Program-made: the position numbers and the translations under genes
Origin: Niastella soli
GTDB lineage: Bacteria; Bacteroidota; Bacteroidia; Chitinophagales; Chitinophagaceae
DNA: 64,000 bases
Reading direction: 5' to 3'
Assembly (NCBI RefSeq): GCF_017742245.1
Contig: NZ_JAGHKO010000001.1
Coordinates: forward strand, 2,385,061-2,449,060
Notes under the pieces: model-generated
Seen by the model: only the letters and a program-made list of their open reading frames with translations
Told to the model about the DNA's origin: nothing
The model's database searches: none
Shown here: piece by piece, positions 22,950-33,100 of the stretch
How positions within the stretch are numbered: position 1 is the first letter of the stretch
Layout: each line of letters starts with the position of its first letter

Positions 22950-24578
22950 TTAATAAGCCCATCGGGGATCGCCAATGGCACCGCCTGCACTGCTTACTGT
23001 TCGTAATACCGAATTCACCGGTAAGGTAAAATCGATGGTGCTGGCCGTCCAGCCCAGGTTGATCAGTTGATTATTCACCTGCGTAATATTGGTTGTTGGC
23101 CATGTTAATACGGCTGGTGTGGCTGCTCCGTTGGTTAAATTGAACGTATTGTTATTGCTAAAGACGATGCCTGTACCTGCTGCGGTTGCATTGATGGCCG
23201 CCGTAAGTACTGTTCCGCCAGGGCGGGGTATATTGGCTATAATGCTGTTTGTAAGGTTCAACTTAACGGGATTGCTGCCCGCATTCATAATGGCGTTCAG
23301 GTTGGTCGATCCAAAATTGTTGAATGTACAATTATCAAAAGTAACGCTGGGTACACTGGGCAGCACGGTTGAGATGCTCAACAATTGGCGTCCTATATTA
23401 TAAAAAGTAGATTTGGTCACCTGCATGGTATTAAATGCCAGCTCGTTCAGGTGAAAACAGCTATAGTTGCTTACGCCAATATCATATACCAATGCATTCT
23501 TAATTATGATCTGGTTCATAGTATAATCGCCGGCTGCAGCGCCCCTGTCGGCCCTGAAGAAGCTGGTAGCTAGCCCATGCACTATGCAATTACTGATGCT
23601 TACCTGGGTATAGGCGCACTTCTCGCCATCGGCTGCAGCACCCGTAAGGTTTATAAAATAGGCGGCGGCTCCAGGGGTGCCATCCAACTCAATGCCTTGC
23701 AGGTTAATTCCGGCGCCATTGCCGCGTAACGTAAATTCCTTGAAGGCTACTTTAGTATCGGCCGGGTTATTTGAAAGCGATTTAATGGTCACCGTTTTTT
23801 GCATCATGGCAAAGTTGCTGCTACCTGTATAAGTACCGGGTTTCAACCCAATCACTGCATTGTTGGCCGCTGCTGTAATGGCGGCGCCCAGATCATCACC
23901 TGCATTCAGCACGGTAGTGTACACCGTTGGCGCCAAAGTTTTGAAAAACAGGAAGCCTTTGCTCTTAGTGCCTGCAAAGATCTCCGCAATGTAAGTGGTG
24001 TCTGCAATTAAACCGGGGATCAGTTTCACGCCACTGCTCAACTCTGCGGGCGTTAATTGGTAAAGATCAATTTTTCCTTTATTGAGCGCAATCGCCAACG
24101 TGGTTAACGTGTTATTGGGTGTCCAGCGCAGGGTGACTGAGTTTTCATTCAACTCTACATCCCGGAGCGGGAAAAACCATTGCTCGCCATTAATGGAAAA
24201 GGCGCTGCTTCTTTCCCATTTCGATTCGGGCTGGTTGTCATAGTTTTCTGCTTTTATACGTACATAATATTTCTGGCGCAGTTTTATTTTTTCATCACTT
24301 ACTGTGATGCTCAGTGTGTCGGTGATAATACTGAACTCTGATGTTTCAAACGTGGAGTCCTGCGAAAATTCCGCCGTATACGACAGGGGCAAACCCGTGG
24401 CCAGTATCGGCGCACTCCAGGTCACCGTGGCCGTGGTAGCCGTGGTTTTTACCGATATGCCCTGTGGCTTGAATAAGCGTGGTGGCTCGAGCCCTGCATT
24501 GGGATCGTCTTTTTTACAGGAGGAAATAGTTGCCAGTAATAAAAACGCTGCTACTATATATTGTGTTGATCGATTCAT
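22950..24578 (-). CDS. surface lipoprotein with FN3-like and DUF5123/beta-helix domains
   Basis: About 542 residues starting at ATG 24578. A lipobox ISSC (Cys about 20) anchors it. The layout is one or two fibronectin type III-like domains (about 40-215, with TATTATVTWSAP and NSVTLRWTPN) and a right-handed beta-helix (about 230-480) of the DUF4957/DUF5123 type, then a small C-terminal domain. Such proteins accompany SusD in pectin PULs and are thought to bind the polysaccharide at the surface. No polysaccharide-lyase active site could be assigned. It lies 10 nt after susD. Confidence 0.85.
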   Translation of the reverse strand: MNRSTQYIVAAFLLLATISSCKKDDPNAGLEPPRLFKPQGISVKTTATTATVTWSAPILATGLPLSYTAEFSQDSTFETSEFSIITDTLSITVSDEKIKLRQKYYVRIKAENYDNQPESKWERSSAFSINGEQWFFPLRDVELNENSVTLRWTPNNTLTTLAIALNKGKIDLYQLTPAELSSGVKLIPGLIADTTYIAEIFAGTKSKGFLFFKTLAPTVYTTVLNAGDDLGAAITAAANNAVIGLKPGTYTGSSNFAMMQKTVTIKSLSNNPADTKVAFKEFTLRGNGAGINLQGIELDGTPGAAAYFINLTGAAADGEKCAYTQVSISNCIVHGLATSFFRADRGAAAGDYTMNQIIIKNALVYDIGVSNYSCFHLNELAFNTMQVTKSTFYNIGRQLLSISTVLPSVPSVTFDNCTFNNFGSTNLNAIMNAGSNPVKLNLTNSIIANIPRPGGTVLTAAINATAAGTGIVFSNNNTFNLTNGAATPAVLTWPTTNITQVNNQLINLGWTASTIDFTLPVNSVLRTVSSAGGAIGDPRWAY

Positions 24579-24588
24579 GGGTGCTGTT

Positions 24589-26412
24589 TTAATAACCAAA
24601 GTTTTGTTCCGTATTGGTGTTTAACTGCAAAATGGTTTGGTGGAAAGGGAATACCTCTTTCTTATTGCTTTCAAAATAGGTGGCAAACCCGCTCGATTTC
24701 CCGGTAATGTACTCTTCGTTTATGGAAGCCCGCCAGTTCTTGGTGATCCATTCTTTTGTTGGCGCAGTAGAAGAGCCCAGTCCGGGTTGGAACAGGGTAG
24801 CCGATGGCTCACCGCCATAGGTATCCAGGGTGGCAAATTCTTTTCCCGACTCCACCACATTGTACACGGCTGGTTTTACATACACGTATTTGGGCACATT
24901 CACATACGGCCCTTCACCATTCATCAGCTGTCGCAGCTTCACCCGCGTTTCTTCAAACTTGGCGCCGATGATGTTCCAACGTATCAGGTCGTACTTGCGA
25001 ATGGCTTCGCCGCCAAATTCCAGCAAACGTTCTTTTACAATAGCATTAAAAAAGCCGGCATAATCGGTGGGGATAGCGGGAATGCGGCTTTCATTTCCAA
25101 CAAAGGCCCGCTTCCTGATCTCCATTAGTGCGTTTTGCGCCTCTGTGGATGGACCGCCATTCAATTCATTATCGGCTTCGGCAAATAGCAACAATACATC
25201 TGCAAACCGTAACACGGGCCAGTTTACGGCCAGCGTTTGGGAAGTGCCTACAATGCTTGTCCACGACTTTCTGAATTTGGCATCGGTCATGTTGTTAAGG
25301 GTGTTCAATACTTTATAAGTGCTGTCGTTGATCTCGTATGAACCAAGGGTAACATCGCGGCGTACATCGCCCAGTTGATCAAATTCATAGAAGTAAGTAG
25401 CAATCGCCAGCTCGCCGCCGCCACCGCCGCCAAAGCGGGAGGAAGCGTTGATGCGAATACCATTGTAATACCCCAGCTTCGTATCGGTACGGGCGCCTGC
25501 GCCATAAGCCCCTACTTCAAACATCAACTCATTAGTAGGATCAAGGCGGGTGCTGGTATGCAACGATTTAAAAATGTTCTCATATACCGGGTTTAAATCG
25601 TGCTGGTCCCGGCGGCTCATCAGTTCTTTACATTCGTCATACGCGATCTTCAGGTAATCTTTATAGTTATTGCTGCGCAGCATGGTGTGTGATGCTTTAT
25701 CCATCATATAGCTGCCGCGGAACATGGCTATCCGGGCGCGCAGTCCTTTAATGGCTCCTTTGGTGAACCGCGTACCGGGGTAACCGGCGTCTTTTATCCA
25801 GGGCACCAGGGTTTCAGCTTCTTTCAGATCATCCAGCAAACGTTCCAGTATTTCCCGGCCCGATGTTACGGGTACATCGAGCAATGTTGTTTGTATGGAA
25901 GGTTCCCACTGTGCTACCACGTTGCCCCAGTTCTTTACCAGGGTAAGGTAGAACCAGGCACGTAAGGCCAATGCTTCGCCCAGGTATTGTCCCATTACTG
26001 CCTGGCTCGCAGAACCATCTGCAAACAGCGGTGATTTGCGGATGCCATCGATACAGATATTCGCTCTTTCAATACCTGCATATAATTGGTTGAATCCGTT
26101 CTGTAGCTCGCCATTCTCACTGTTGGCGCCATACATGCTCACCCCCCGCCGGTCCTGTGCACTGTAACTGCCTGAGGTTTTAAAATCATCGGCCGATACT
26201 GCCCAAATAGTGCCTTCCTTGGTGGCGCCATTATCGCCGCATAGTTGATTGTATACGCCAATGATGGCTGAGTTGGTATAGGAAGCGCTGTTGAAAGTAG
26301 CTTCCTGTGAAATGGTGGAAGGGCTTACCACATCCAGGTATTTTTTGCAGGAACCCAATGCCAGGCTTACTACGAACAAACCGGCAATGGCTTTTTTATA
26401 ATTGCGTGTCAT
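24589..26412 (-). CDS. susD: SusD/RagB-family nutrient-binding lipoprotein
   Basis: 607 residues, lipobox LGSC (Cys about 22), then KKYLDVVSPSTIS as is typical of SusD. TPR-like helices fill the N-terminal half (YTNSAIIGVYNQLC, then LALRAWFYLTLVKNWG near 140-155), and the C-terminal RagB/SusD domain includes LRFADVLLLFAEADNELNGG and VKERLLEFGGEAIRKYDLIRW near 455-485. It sits as a lid on the SusC barrel and binds oligosaccharide for import. It follows susC by 19 nt. Confidence 0.96.
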   Translation of the reverse strand: MTRNYKKAIAGLFVVSLALGSCKKYLDVVSPSTISQEATFNSASYTNSAIIGVYNQLCGDNGATKEGTIWAVSADDFKTSGSYSAQDRRGVSMYGANSENGELQNGFNQLYAGIERANICIDGIRKSPLFADGSASQAVMGQYLGEALALRAWFYLTLVKNWGNVVAQWEPSIQTTLLDVPVTSGREILERLLDDLKEAETLVPWIKDAGYPGTRFTKGAIKGLRARIAMFRGSYMMDKASHTMLRSNNYKDYLKIAYDECKELMSRRDQHDLNPVYENIFKSLHTSTRLDPTNELMFEVGAYGAGARTDTKLGYYNGIRINASSRFGGGGGGELAIATYFYEFDQLGDVRRDVTLGSYEINDSTYKVLNTLNNMTDAKFRKSWTSIVGTSQTLAVNWPVLRFADVLLLFAEADNELNGGPSTEAQNALMEIRKRAFVGNESRIPAIPTDYAGFFNAIVKERLLEFGGEAIRKYDLIRWNIIGAKFEETRVKLRQLMNGEGPYVNVPKYVYVKPAVYNVVESGKEFATLDTYGGEPSATLFQPGLGSSTAPTKEWITKNWRASINEEYITGKSSGFATYFESNKKEVFPFHQTILQLNTNTEQNFGY

Positions 26413-26431
26413 GATCTTTCCTTTTTAATCG

Positions 26432-29400
26432 TTAAAAACTTACATCGATACCAGCCAGCATATACCGGCTGCGGGGATAGGCTGCATAATCAACGCCGGG
26501 CGTTAATGGATTGCTGCGGCGGGTATTTGCTTCCGGATCGAACCCGGTGTACTTTGTAAAGGTGTACAGGTTGTTTACGGTAGCGTATATTCTGAAACGC
26601 GAGAATACTTTGCTGCGTTTCAGCAATTGTTGTGGTAAAGAATAACCGAGGGTTACATTGCTCACACGCAGGAATGACCCGTCTTCAATAGCGTAAGAGG
26701 TGAGAATGTACTGACCGCCGGGTGGTGTCCAGAATTTGGTTGTGGCGTTCATGGATTCCAGCTTGCCGGGATCGGTAACCAGTGCGCCGTTGTCATCGTA
26801 CCATTTCCAGCGGTTGCTTACATCGGCCAACATGTTGTTGTCTTTATACAGGTATTGACCGGTAAACTCGGTTTTGTTGGCATTGTACGTTTCATTGCCA
26901 ATAGAAAAGTTTACAAAAACAGTGGCATCGAAATTTTTGTAACTGAACTGCTGGTTCAGGCCACCTGCTACTACCGGGAATGCATTACCCAACACTTTTT
27001 TATCTGCTTCTGTAATAGCATTACCTGGCGCATCACTTAATTTCTTCAGTTTCATATCACCGGGAGCGGGGTCTTTGCTGCCTAATGCGATGTCGCGGTC
27101 GGTGGGTATATCTGCTTTCAATTTATAAGTATAGGTATTGGCGCTGGCATTATAAGTAACATCGAAATCGCTGAGCTCGTAGCGACCATCGCTTACATAT
27201 CCATAAAACTGACCGATAGGCCCGCCTACATCAGCCAGGAAATCGAATCCATTGATCCCGCCTGATGATACGGTATAGGAAGTTTTCGGATTGCCATATT
27301 GATCATTACCCAGGCTTACGATCCGGCCCCTGTTGTGGGAAATGTTAAATGCTACATTGTAAGAAAAATCGGTAGTCCTGATAACGCTGGCGTTTAACTG
27401 CAGCTCCACACCTTTGTTTGAAGTTTTTCCTACGTTTTCTAATCGTTCGGGATAACCAGAAGTAGGAGCGATCTTGGAAGTCAGCAGCAGGTCCTTGGTA
27501 TTGTTACTGTAATAATCAAGGCTTACACTCAACCGGTTATTCAACAGGTCCATATCCAGACCCAGGTTGCGGCTTACAGTTGTTTCCCATTTTAAATTGG
27601 GATTGGCGAGTGTGCTGGATGCAAAACCAGGTGTTACCGCTTCCGTTACCGCATAACCATTATTACTGCTGGCAGCATATAATGTTTTATACAGGTCAAT
27701 ACCAATACGGTTGTTGCCGCCTGACCCATAGCTTGCCCGAAGTTTTAAATTATTTAGCCAGGCCAGGTTGAGTTTGGTGAAGAACTCTTCATTGCTGATC
27801 CGCCAGGCTAGTTGAGCTGATGGGAATACCGCATTCCGGTTTTGTGCCGGGAACAAGGACGAGCCATCGCGTCTTACGATAAAGTTGGCCAGGTATTTAT
27901 CATTATAATTGTAAGAAGCCCGGCCAAAGAAAGACGCGAGGCGTGTACCCGATTCTGAGGTAGTAGGTGGGTCTTGCACCGCGCCGCTGGGTGGGGTCGC
28001 TTTTTGGATACCTGCAAAAGCCTGTTTATCGGTAATATCAACCGGCAACCACTTCATGGTAGTTCCAAAGTCGCGTGAGTTGCTTTGGTTGATCTCCTGA
28101 CCCGCCAGCAAAGTGAATTTATGTAATTCCTTTATGGCAAAATCGTAAGTAATTGTATTGGTGTTGGTGAGCGTAAGGGTTGAATTGGTAGATAGTTGTA
28201 CCACCGGCATATTGGCATTTTGCCGGGCTATACTCGTGATAGCGCTGTTGAACTGATCTGTCCTTTTTTCAGTACTGGTAATACCAACCACCGTACGAAC
28301 AGTTAGCCCGGGAATAATGGTGTACTGCGCATTGCCACTGGTGATGATCTGGTTATTGTAATCATTTTTGGTAGTGGACCATGCATCCATCGTTGGACCG
28401 GTGAGGTTGGTAAGGTTGGCATAGTCGGGATCGAACTCATCGATGGTTGATTCCAGCCCATGTCCTTCATACGGCCGGTACCGAACGGCATTCCGCAGGC
28501 GGTTGTTGCTTTGCGAACCGGAGTTGCTGGTACCAGCGCCCCAAACCATCTGGCGGCTGTAACGCGCATTGAAACCAAACCGGAATTTTTCCGTGGCAAT
28601 GTTATCATACCGGAAGGCGGCAAAGATCCGTTTGGCTCCGGAATTCAACATAATACCATCTTCCTTATAATTATTTAAAGTGAAATTGTAGTTGGAGTTT
28701 TTATTGCCGCCAACAATGTTCATGTTTTCGGTATGCGACAGGGCATCACGGCCGAATATTTTTTGCTGCCAGTCGGCAAATGGAACGTTCTTGTAAATAT
28801 CCAGGTCTTCAAACGTGCCGTATGATTTGGTGAAGGCATCTTTGGTCTGCTGATCGGTATTCCGGTTGTACAACTGGTATTGATACAACACGTAATCATA
28901 AGGGTTCATCACATCCAGCTTGTTGGTGATGTTACGGATCCCGGCATAGCTGCTCAGCCCTACCGTGGTGCGGGTGCTGTTCTTGCCGCTTTTTGTAGTG
29001 ATGAGCACTACGCCATTGGCACCCCGGGCGCCGTACACAGCAGTAGAAGCTACATCTTTCAATACATCGATGCTTTGGATCTCCTGCGGCGAAATTACCG
29101 AGAGCGCATTCTCCACCTGTATACCGTCAACAATATACAAGGGCGAGTTGTCTTGCGTAATGGAACCGCCCCCGCGTACCCGGATGGTGATATCGGCACC
29201 GGGTTTACCTTCTGAGGTGATCACCGATACACCCGCCAGTTTGCCGGCCAGCGCTTCTGCGGCTGTAGCAACCGGGAAATCTTTCAGGTCTTTAGCGCTT
29301 ACGGAAGAAACGGCGCCGGTAACTGCATTTTTGGAAACGCTGCCATAACCGATGTTGATCACGGTAACTTCTTCCAGCGACTTCTTGTCTTCCTGCGTTA

Positions 29401-29683
29401 AGGTGATTTTAATGTCTTTCTGATCGGTAACCACATATTCCATATTAAGGTAACCAACATAAGTGGCTACCAACGTAGTGGTACCGGTTTCAGGAATGGC
29501 GATCTTGAAAAGACCTTTGTCGTTGGTGAGGGTGTAGATTTTGGAACCCTTAATAAGGATGGTGGCTCCCACCAGGGGTTCCTGGCTCTTACCGAGCACC
29601 TTCCCGGTCACCATGCGGGTTTGTGACCATACAGTCAAAGATAATAGCAAACACAGCAGTGTTTGAATGACAAGCTTTCTCAT
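26432..29683 (-). CDS. susC: SusC/RagA-family TonB-dependent transporter
   Basis: 1083 residues. Signal peptide (1-20), carboxypeptidase-D-like regulatory domain (about 22-100, MVTGKVLGKSQEPLVGATI), plug domain (about 115-235, with the SusC signature VYGARGANGVVLITTKSG near 216-233) and a 22-strand-type barrel ending in an aromatic C-terminus (AGIDVSF). It imports pectin oligosaccharides with energy from TonB. It is the first gene of the operon susC, susD, surface lipoprotein, GH28. An exact TAtgTTTG box lies upstream. Confidence 0.97.
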   Translation of the reverse strand: MRKLVIQTLLCLLLSLTVWSQTRMVTGKVLGKSQEPLVGATILIKGSKIYTLTNDKGLFKIAIPETGTTTLVATYVGYLNMEYVVTDQKDIKITLTQEDKKSLEEVTVINIGYGSVSKNAVTGAVSSVSAKDLKDFPVATAAEALAGKLAGVSVITSEGKPGADITIRVRGGGSITQDNSPLYIVDGIQVENALSVISPQEIQSIDVLKDVASTAVYGARGANGVVLITTKSGKNSTRTTVGLSSYAGIRNITNKLDVMNPYDYVLYQYQLYNRNTDQQTKDAFTKSYGTFEDLDIYKNVPFADWQQKIFGRDALSHTENMNIVGGNKNSNYNFTLNNYKEDGIMLNSGAKRIFAAFRYDNIATEKFRFGFNARYSRQMVWGAGTSNSGSQSNNRLRNAVRYRPYEGHGLESTIDEFDPDYANLTNLTGPTMDAWSTTKNDYNNQIITSGNAQYTIIPGLTVRTVVGITSTEKRTDQFNSAITSIARQNANMPVVQLSTNSTLTLTNTNTITYDFAIKELHKFTLLAGQEINQSNSRDFGTTMKWLPVDITDKQAFAGIQKATPPSGAVQDPPTTSESGTRLASFFGRASYNYNDKYLANFIVRRDGSSLFPAQNRNAVFPSAQLAWRISNEEFFTKLNLAWLNNLKLRASYGSGGNNRIGIDLYKTLYAASSNNGYAVTEAVTPGFASSTLANPNLKWETTVSRNLGLDMDLLNNRLSVSLDYYSNNTKDLLLTSKIAPTSGYPERLENVGKTSNKGVELQLNASVIRTTDFSYNVAFNISHNRGRIVSLGNDQYGNPKTSYTVSSGGINGFDFLADVGGPIGQFYGYVSDGRYELSDFDVTYNASANTYTYKLKADIPTDRDIALGSKDPAPGDMKLKKLSDAPGNAITEADKKVLGNAFPVVAGGLNQQFSYKNFDATVFVNFSIGNETYNANKTEFTGQYLYKDNNMLADVSNRWKWYDDNGALVTDPGKLESMNATTKFWTPPGGQYILTSYAIEDGSFLRVSNVTLGYSLPQQLLKRSKVFSRFRIYATVNNLYTFTKYTGFDPEANTRRSNPLTPGVDYAAYPRSRYMLAGIDVSF

Positions 29684-29705
29684 CGTTAGGGTTTGTTGTT
29701 CGAAT

Positions 29706-29713
29706 CAAACATA
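29706..29713 (-). promoter_or_regulatory. -7 box of the susC operon
   Basis: The minus strand reads TATGTTTG, 22 nt before the susC start. An inverted motif, TTGGTATTTGACCAA (about 29736-29750), lies just upstream and is a candidate binding site for the HTCS regulator. Confidence 0.5.
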
Positions 29714-29829
29714 CAGGTTGGCTCCCGCGATGAGGTTTGGTATTTGACCAAATAGGTTTAAAAATTGGTAATAGAGGCGAAAGCTGTCTAGTGGGAGTGT
29801 AAGAGGGTGAATGTCAATAGGGAGAAGGT

Positions 29830-30175
29830 TGACCTATAAAGTGCATCATTTGAACTTGCCTTTGTAGTGGGTTGAATGGCATCCCGATAAATCGGGACAG
29901 GCTCTGACAGGTCATTGGTTTCTGACTTGGTCGACCTGTCAGGTCTGCTTTGCATCTTGGCTTGGCGAGTTCAAAATGCAGACCTTACAGGTCTTAGCTA
30001 ATTGGAATGACCTGTAAGGTGCATCATTTGACCTTGCCTTTGTAGTGGGTTGAATTGCATCCCGATAAATCGGGACTGGCTCTGACAGGTCTCGTGGTTA
30101 AATTAAGACTCCGACCTGTCAGGTCCAAGTCATCAGGTTGATTGTGCGAGTCCCAATGATGGACCTTACAGGTCT
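29830..30175. repeat. four alternating copies of the GACCTGTAAGG...CTGACAGGTC element
   Basis: The copies at 29830-29913 and 30008-30092 are in one orientation. Those at 29932-29995 and 30112-30175 are inverted. The two plus copies contain TCCCGATAAATCGGGA (29882-29897 and 30060-30075). The last copy overlaps the end of the HTCS gene, whose stop codon at 30166-30168 lies within it. The interval 29684-30165 holds no gene. Confidence 0.85.
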
Positions 30176-33100
30176 TGTTTATAATGTTTCTTCACATACT
30201 CACTAGGTGTAACCTCATACCTCGCCTTAAAGCACGTACTGAAATACTTGGCATTATTAAAACCAACTGAGTAAGCGATCTCGGAAATATTACCTGCCCC
30301 GGCATCGAGCAATTGTTTGGCGCGTTTCAGTCGCATCTCCCGAACGAATTCGACGGGCGCAAGTCCGGTGAGTCCTTTGAACTTGCGGTAGAAGGTAGTA
30401 CGGCCCATGGTAACGGTCTCTGCCACGGTATCAATATTGAAATCCGCATCTGTCATTTTCTCTTCTACAATAGCTACTATCTGTTGCAGAAAGGTCTCAT
30501 CACGGGAAGTGATGGACACATCACCTGGTTCCAGCTCAATGGTCTTTTTATTGTCAAGTAGAGAAGCCAGGATCTTTTTACGCTTGCTGATCAGGTTACG
30601 AATGGCCGCTTCCAGAAAATCCTGCCGGAAGGGTTTGGTGATGTAATAGTCGGCCCCATATTCCAATCCTTCAATCTGGCTTTCCACGGCGCTTTTGGCA
30701 GTCAATAAAATAACAGGGATATGACTGGTGGCCAAATTGTTCTTTAGGTTATCCAATAACTGGATGCCATTCATTTTGGGCATCATCACATCACTCAACA
30801 CCAGGTCGGGTTGCAATTCAATGGCTTTGGCCAATCCTTCTTCACCATTCTCCGCCACTTCAACCCGGTAATGGGTAATGAACTGGGCCCGCAAAAATGA
30901 CCGCAGATCGTTATTGTCCTCTACGACCAATAACAACGGCTGATTGCCATCCTGTGCTACAGCAGGGGCTGGCGTTTCCCGGTTCATTCCTAATTCAGGG
31001 TTGACTCCTTCAATAGGCGGCTGAAAGGCCAATGTCGTTTTTGGCGCTTCTGCCTTACCCACTGGTACAACTACCGTAACGGTCAAGCCGCCGGCTTCAT
31101 TGTTACGTGCTGTTATGGTACCACCGTGCAGGGTGATCATTTCTTTGGAAAGGGCTAATCCAATACCAGTGCCTTTCATGGACTTGCTATTGGTCTCTGT
31201 TTCTTCATAGAACAACTCAAAGATCTGGTTGAGCAATTCGGGTGGAACGCCCTTGCCCTGATCGCTGACCTCAAATTGTAGTTTGTTATGATCAGGTAAT
31301 TGTTTAATGTGAACACGGATGGCTTTTCCTTCAGGCGTAAACTTAAAGGCATTGGCCACCAGGTTATAGATCACCGTTTCTATCTTGTTCAGGTCGAGCC
31401 AGGCTTCTATTTCTTTCGATTCGCTCACTACCTGGAAGTCGATGCGTTTTTCTTTTGCCAGTTCCAGAAAATATTCGCCAATGCTTTTTACAAAGGAGAT
31501 CACTTCCACTCTTGAGGTATGAATGCTGGCCTTACCGCTTTGCAGTTTTCGCAGATCGAGCAACTGGTTCACAAACCGTGCCATGCGGTGGGCGTTCTTG
31601 CGAACTACTTCTATGTACTGCCGGCCCTGGGTGCTCAGGTTTTCCTGCCGGCCAATTTCTTCAATGGGGTTTACAATCAACGTTAGTGGTGTACGCAGTT
31701 CGTGCGATACATTGGTAAAGAAGTTCAGCTTCAATTCCGCCAGTTTTTTCTCTACTGCAATCCGTTGCCGTAAGCGCAGGTTGGTGATCGTGGCTCTGCG
31801 AACGATCTCGAAGATGATGGCTGCCGCCAATACATAAATAAGATACGCCCACCAGGTCTTCCACCAGGGTGGCAGAATGGTTATTTGTATACGTTTTACC
31901 GGCTCTTTGCTGTACAGGTCGGGGTTTATACATTTTACTTCAAACACATAATCCCCCGGTGGCAGGTTGGTATAAGTAGCGCGGCGCTCGCTGCGGTTGT
32001 AATGCCAGCCGGTATCGAACCCTTGTAAGCGGTAGGCATAAGATTGTTTGTCGCTGGAGCGATAATCGAGCACCCTGTAATCGATGCTGATGTTGTTTTG
32101 ATTATACGCCAGTTTCAATACAGGCGTATAGTCCAAAGAAACAGGCAGGATATTATCCTTGCCCCCAGTAACAATATTGGCATTGTTTATCTGCAAATTG
32201 GTCAACGCCATCTCAGCGGCGATGGGATGATTGACGATGGCATTGGGATCAAAGGTCAAAAAGCCTTTGATGGTGCCAAATACCAGTTGACCATTCTGCT
32301 GGCGGATACCCGATGCTTCCGAGAAAGCATATTGCGGTACACCATCGTAAGAGTTATAATTACGGAAGATCTTTTTCTGCAGGTCGAATTTAGATAACCC
32401 GGTTTGTGTGGCAATCCATAAATTATGCTCCTGGTCTTCCTGACAACTCAACAGGTAATCGTTGGGCAAACCATGCTGCGTGGTATATACTTCGAAACGT
32501 AAACGCTTCATGGGGTCATCCCCGATAGCCTGGTTCAATCCACCCCCTGAGGTCGCCAGCCACATGGTATTGCGGGAATCGCGGTAGATAAACTGGATAT
32601 CATTGTTCCCAAGGCTGTGTGCATCGCCCGGGATCTTCTGGTACATGGCATAGGTGAATTTGGCGGGGTTACTGGTGTTCACAACCAGTAAACCATCAGT
32701 GGTGCCCAGCCAGAGCCGGCCATCCTTGTCCTGGGCCATATGCCTTATTTTATGAAACAGGTTCACGGGATAGTCGCTTAATGCGTTCCGATCGTGTACA
32801 AATGTGACGCGATCGCCCTCGGTAACAACGAGGTCGAGCCCGGTCTCAAAACTGGCTACCCAGATGCGGCCTGCTTTATCTTCAAGCAGTGAGTATACTT
32901 CGTTGTTGGTGATGCTGCCCGGGTCTTCAGGCTTATGAAGGTAATGATACAGCTGGTATTTTGTTTCGGCAGCGTTCAACGGAACGGCTTTATATAAACC
33001 ATGTGCTTTGGTACCTAGCCAGATGGCGCCGGTTCTATCCTGTAGCATGGAATACACCAAACCTAAACCATCGGCAGGCATATTGGCAAACAGGTTATCT

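Noticed and set aside
28303-28623. Long antisense ORFs inside susC and the HTCS gene
   Set aside because: They are shadows in GC-rich coding sequence with no family resemblance and lie opposite strongly supported genes.
29736-29750. Assignment of TTGGTATTTGACCAA as a proven HTCS operator
   Set aside because: Position and symmetry suit a regulator site, but only one copy is visible and AraC-type HTCS sites are usually direct repeats; kept only as a candidate.
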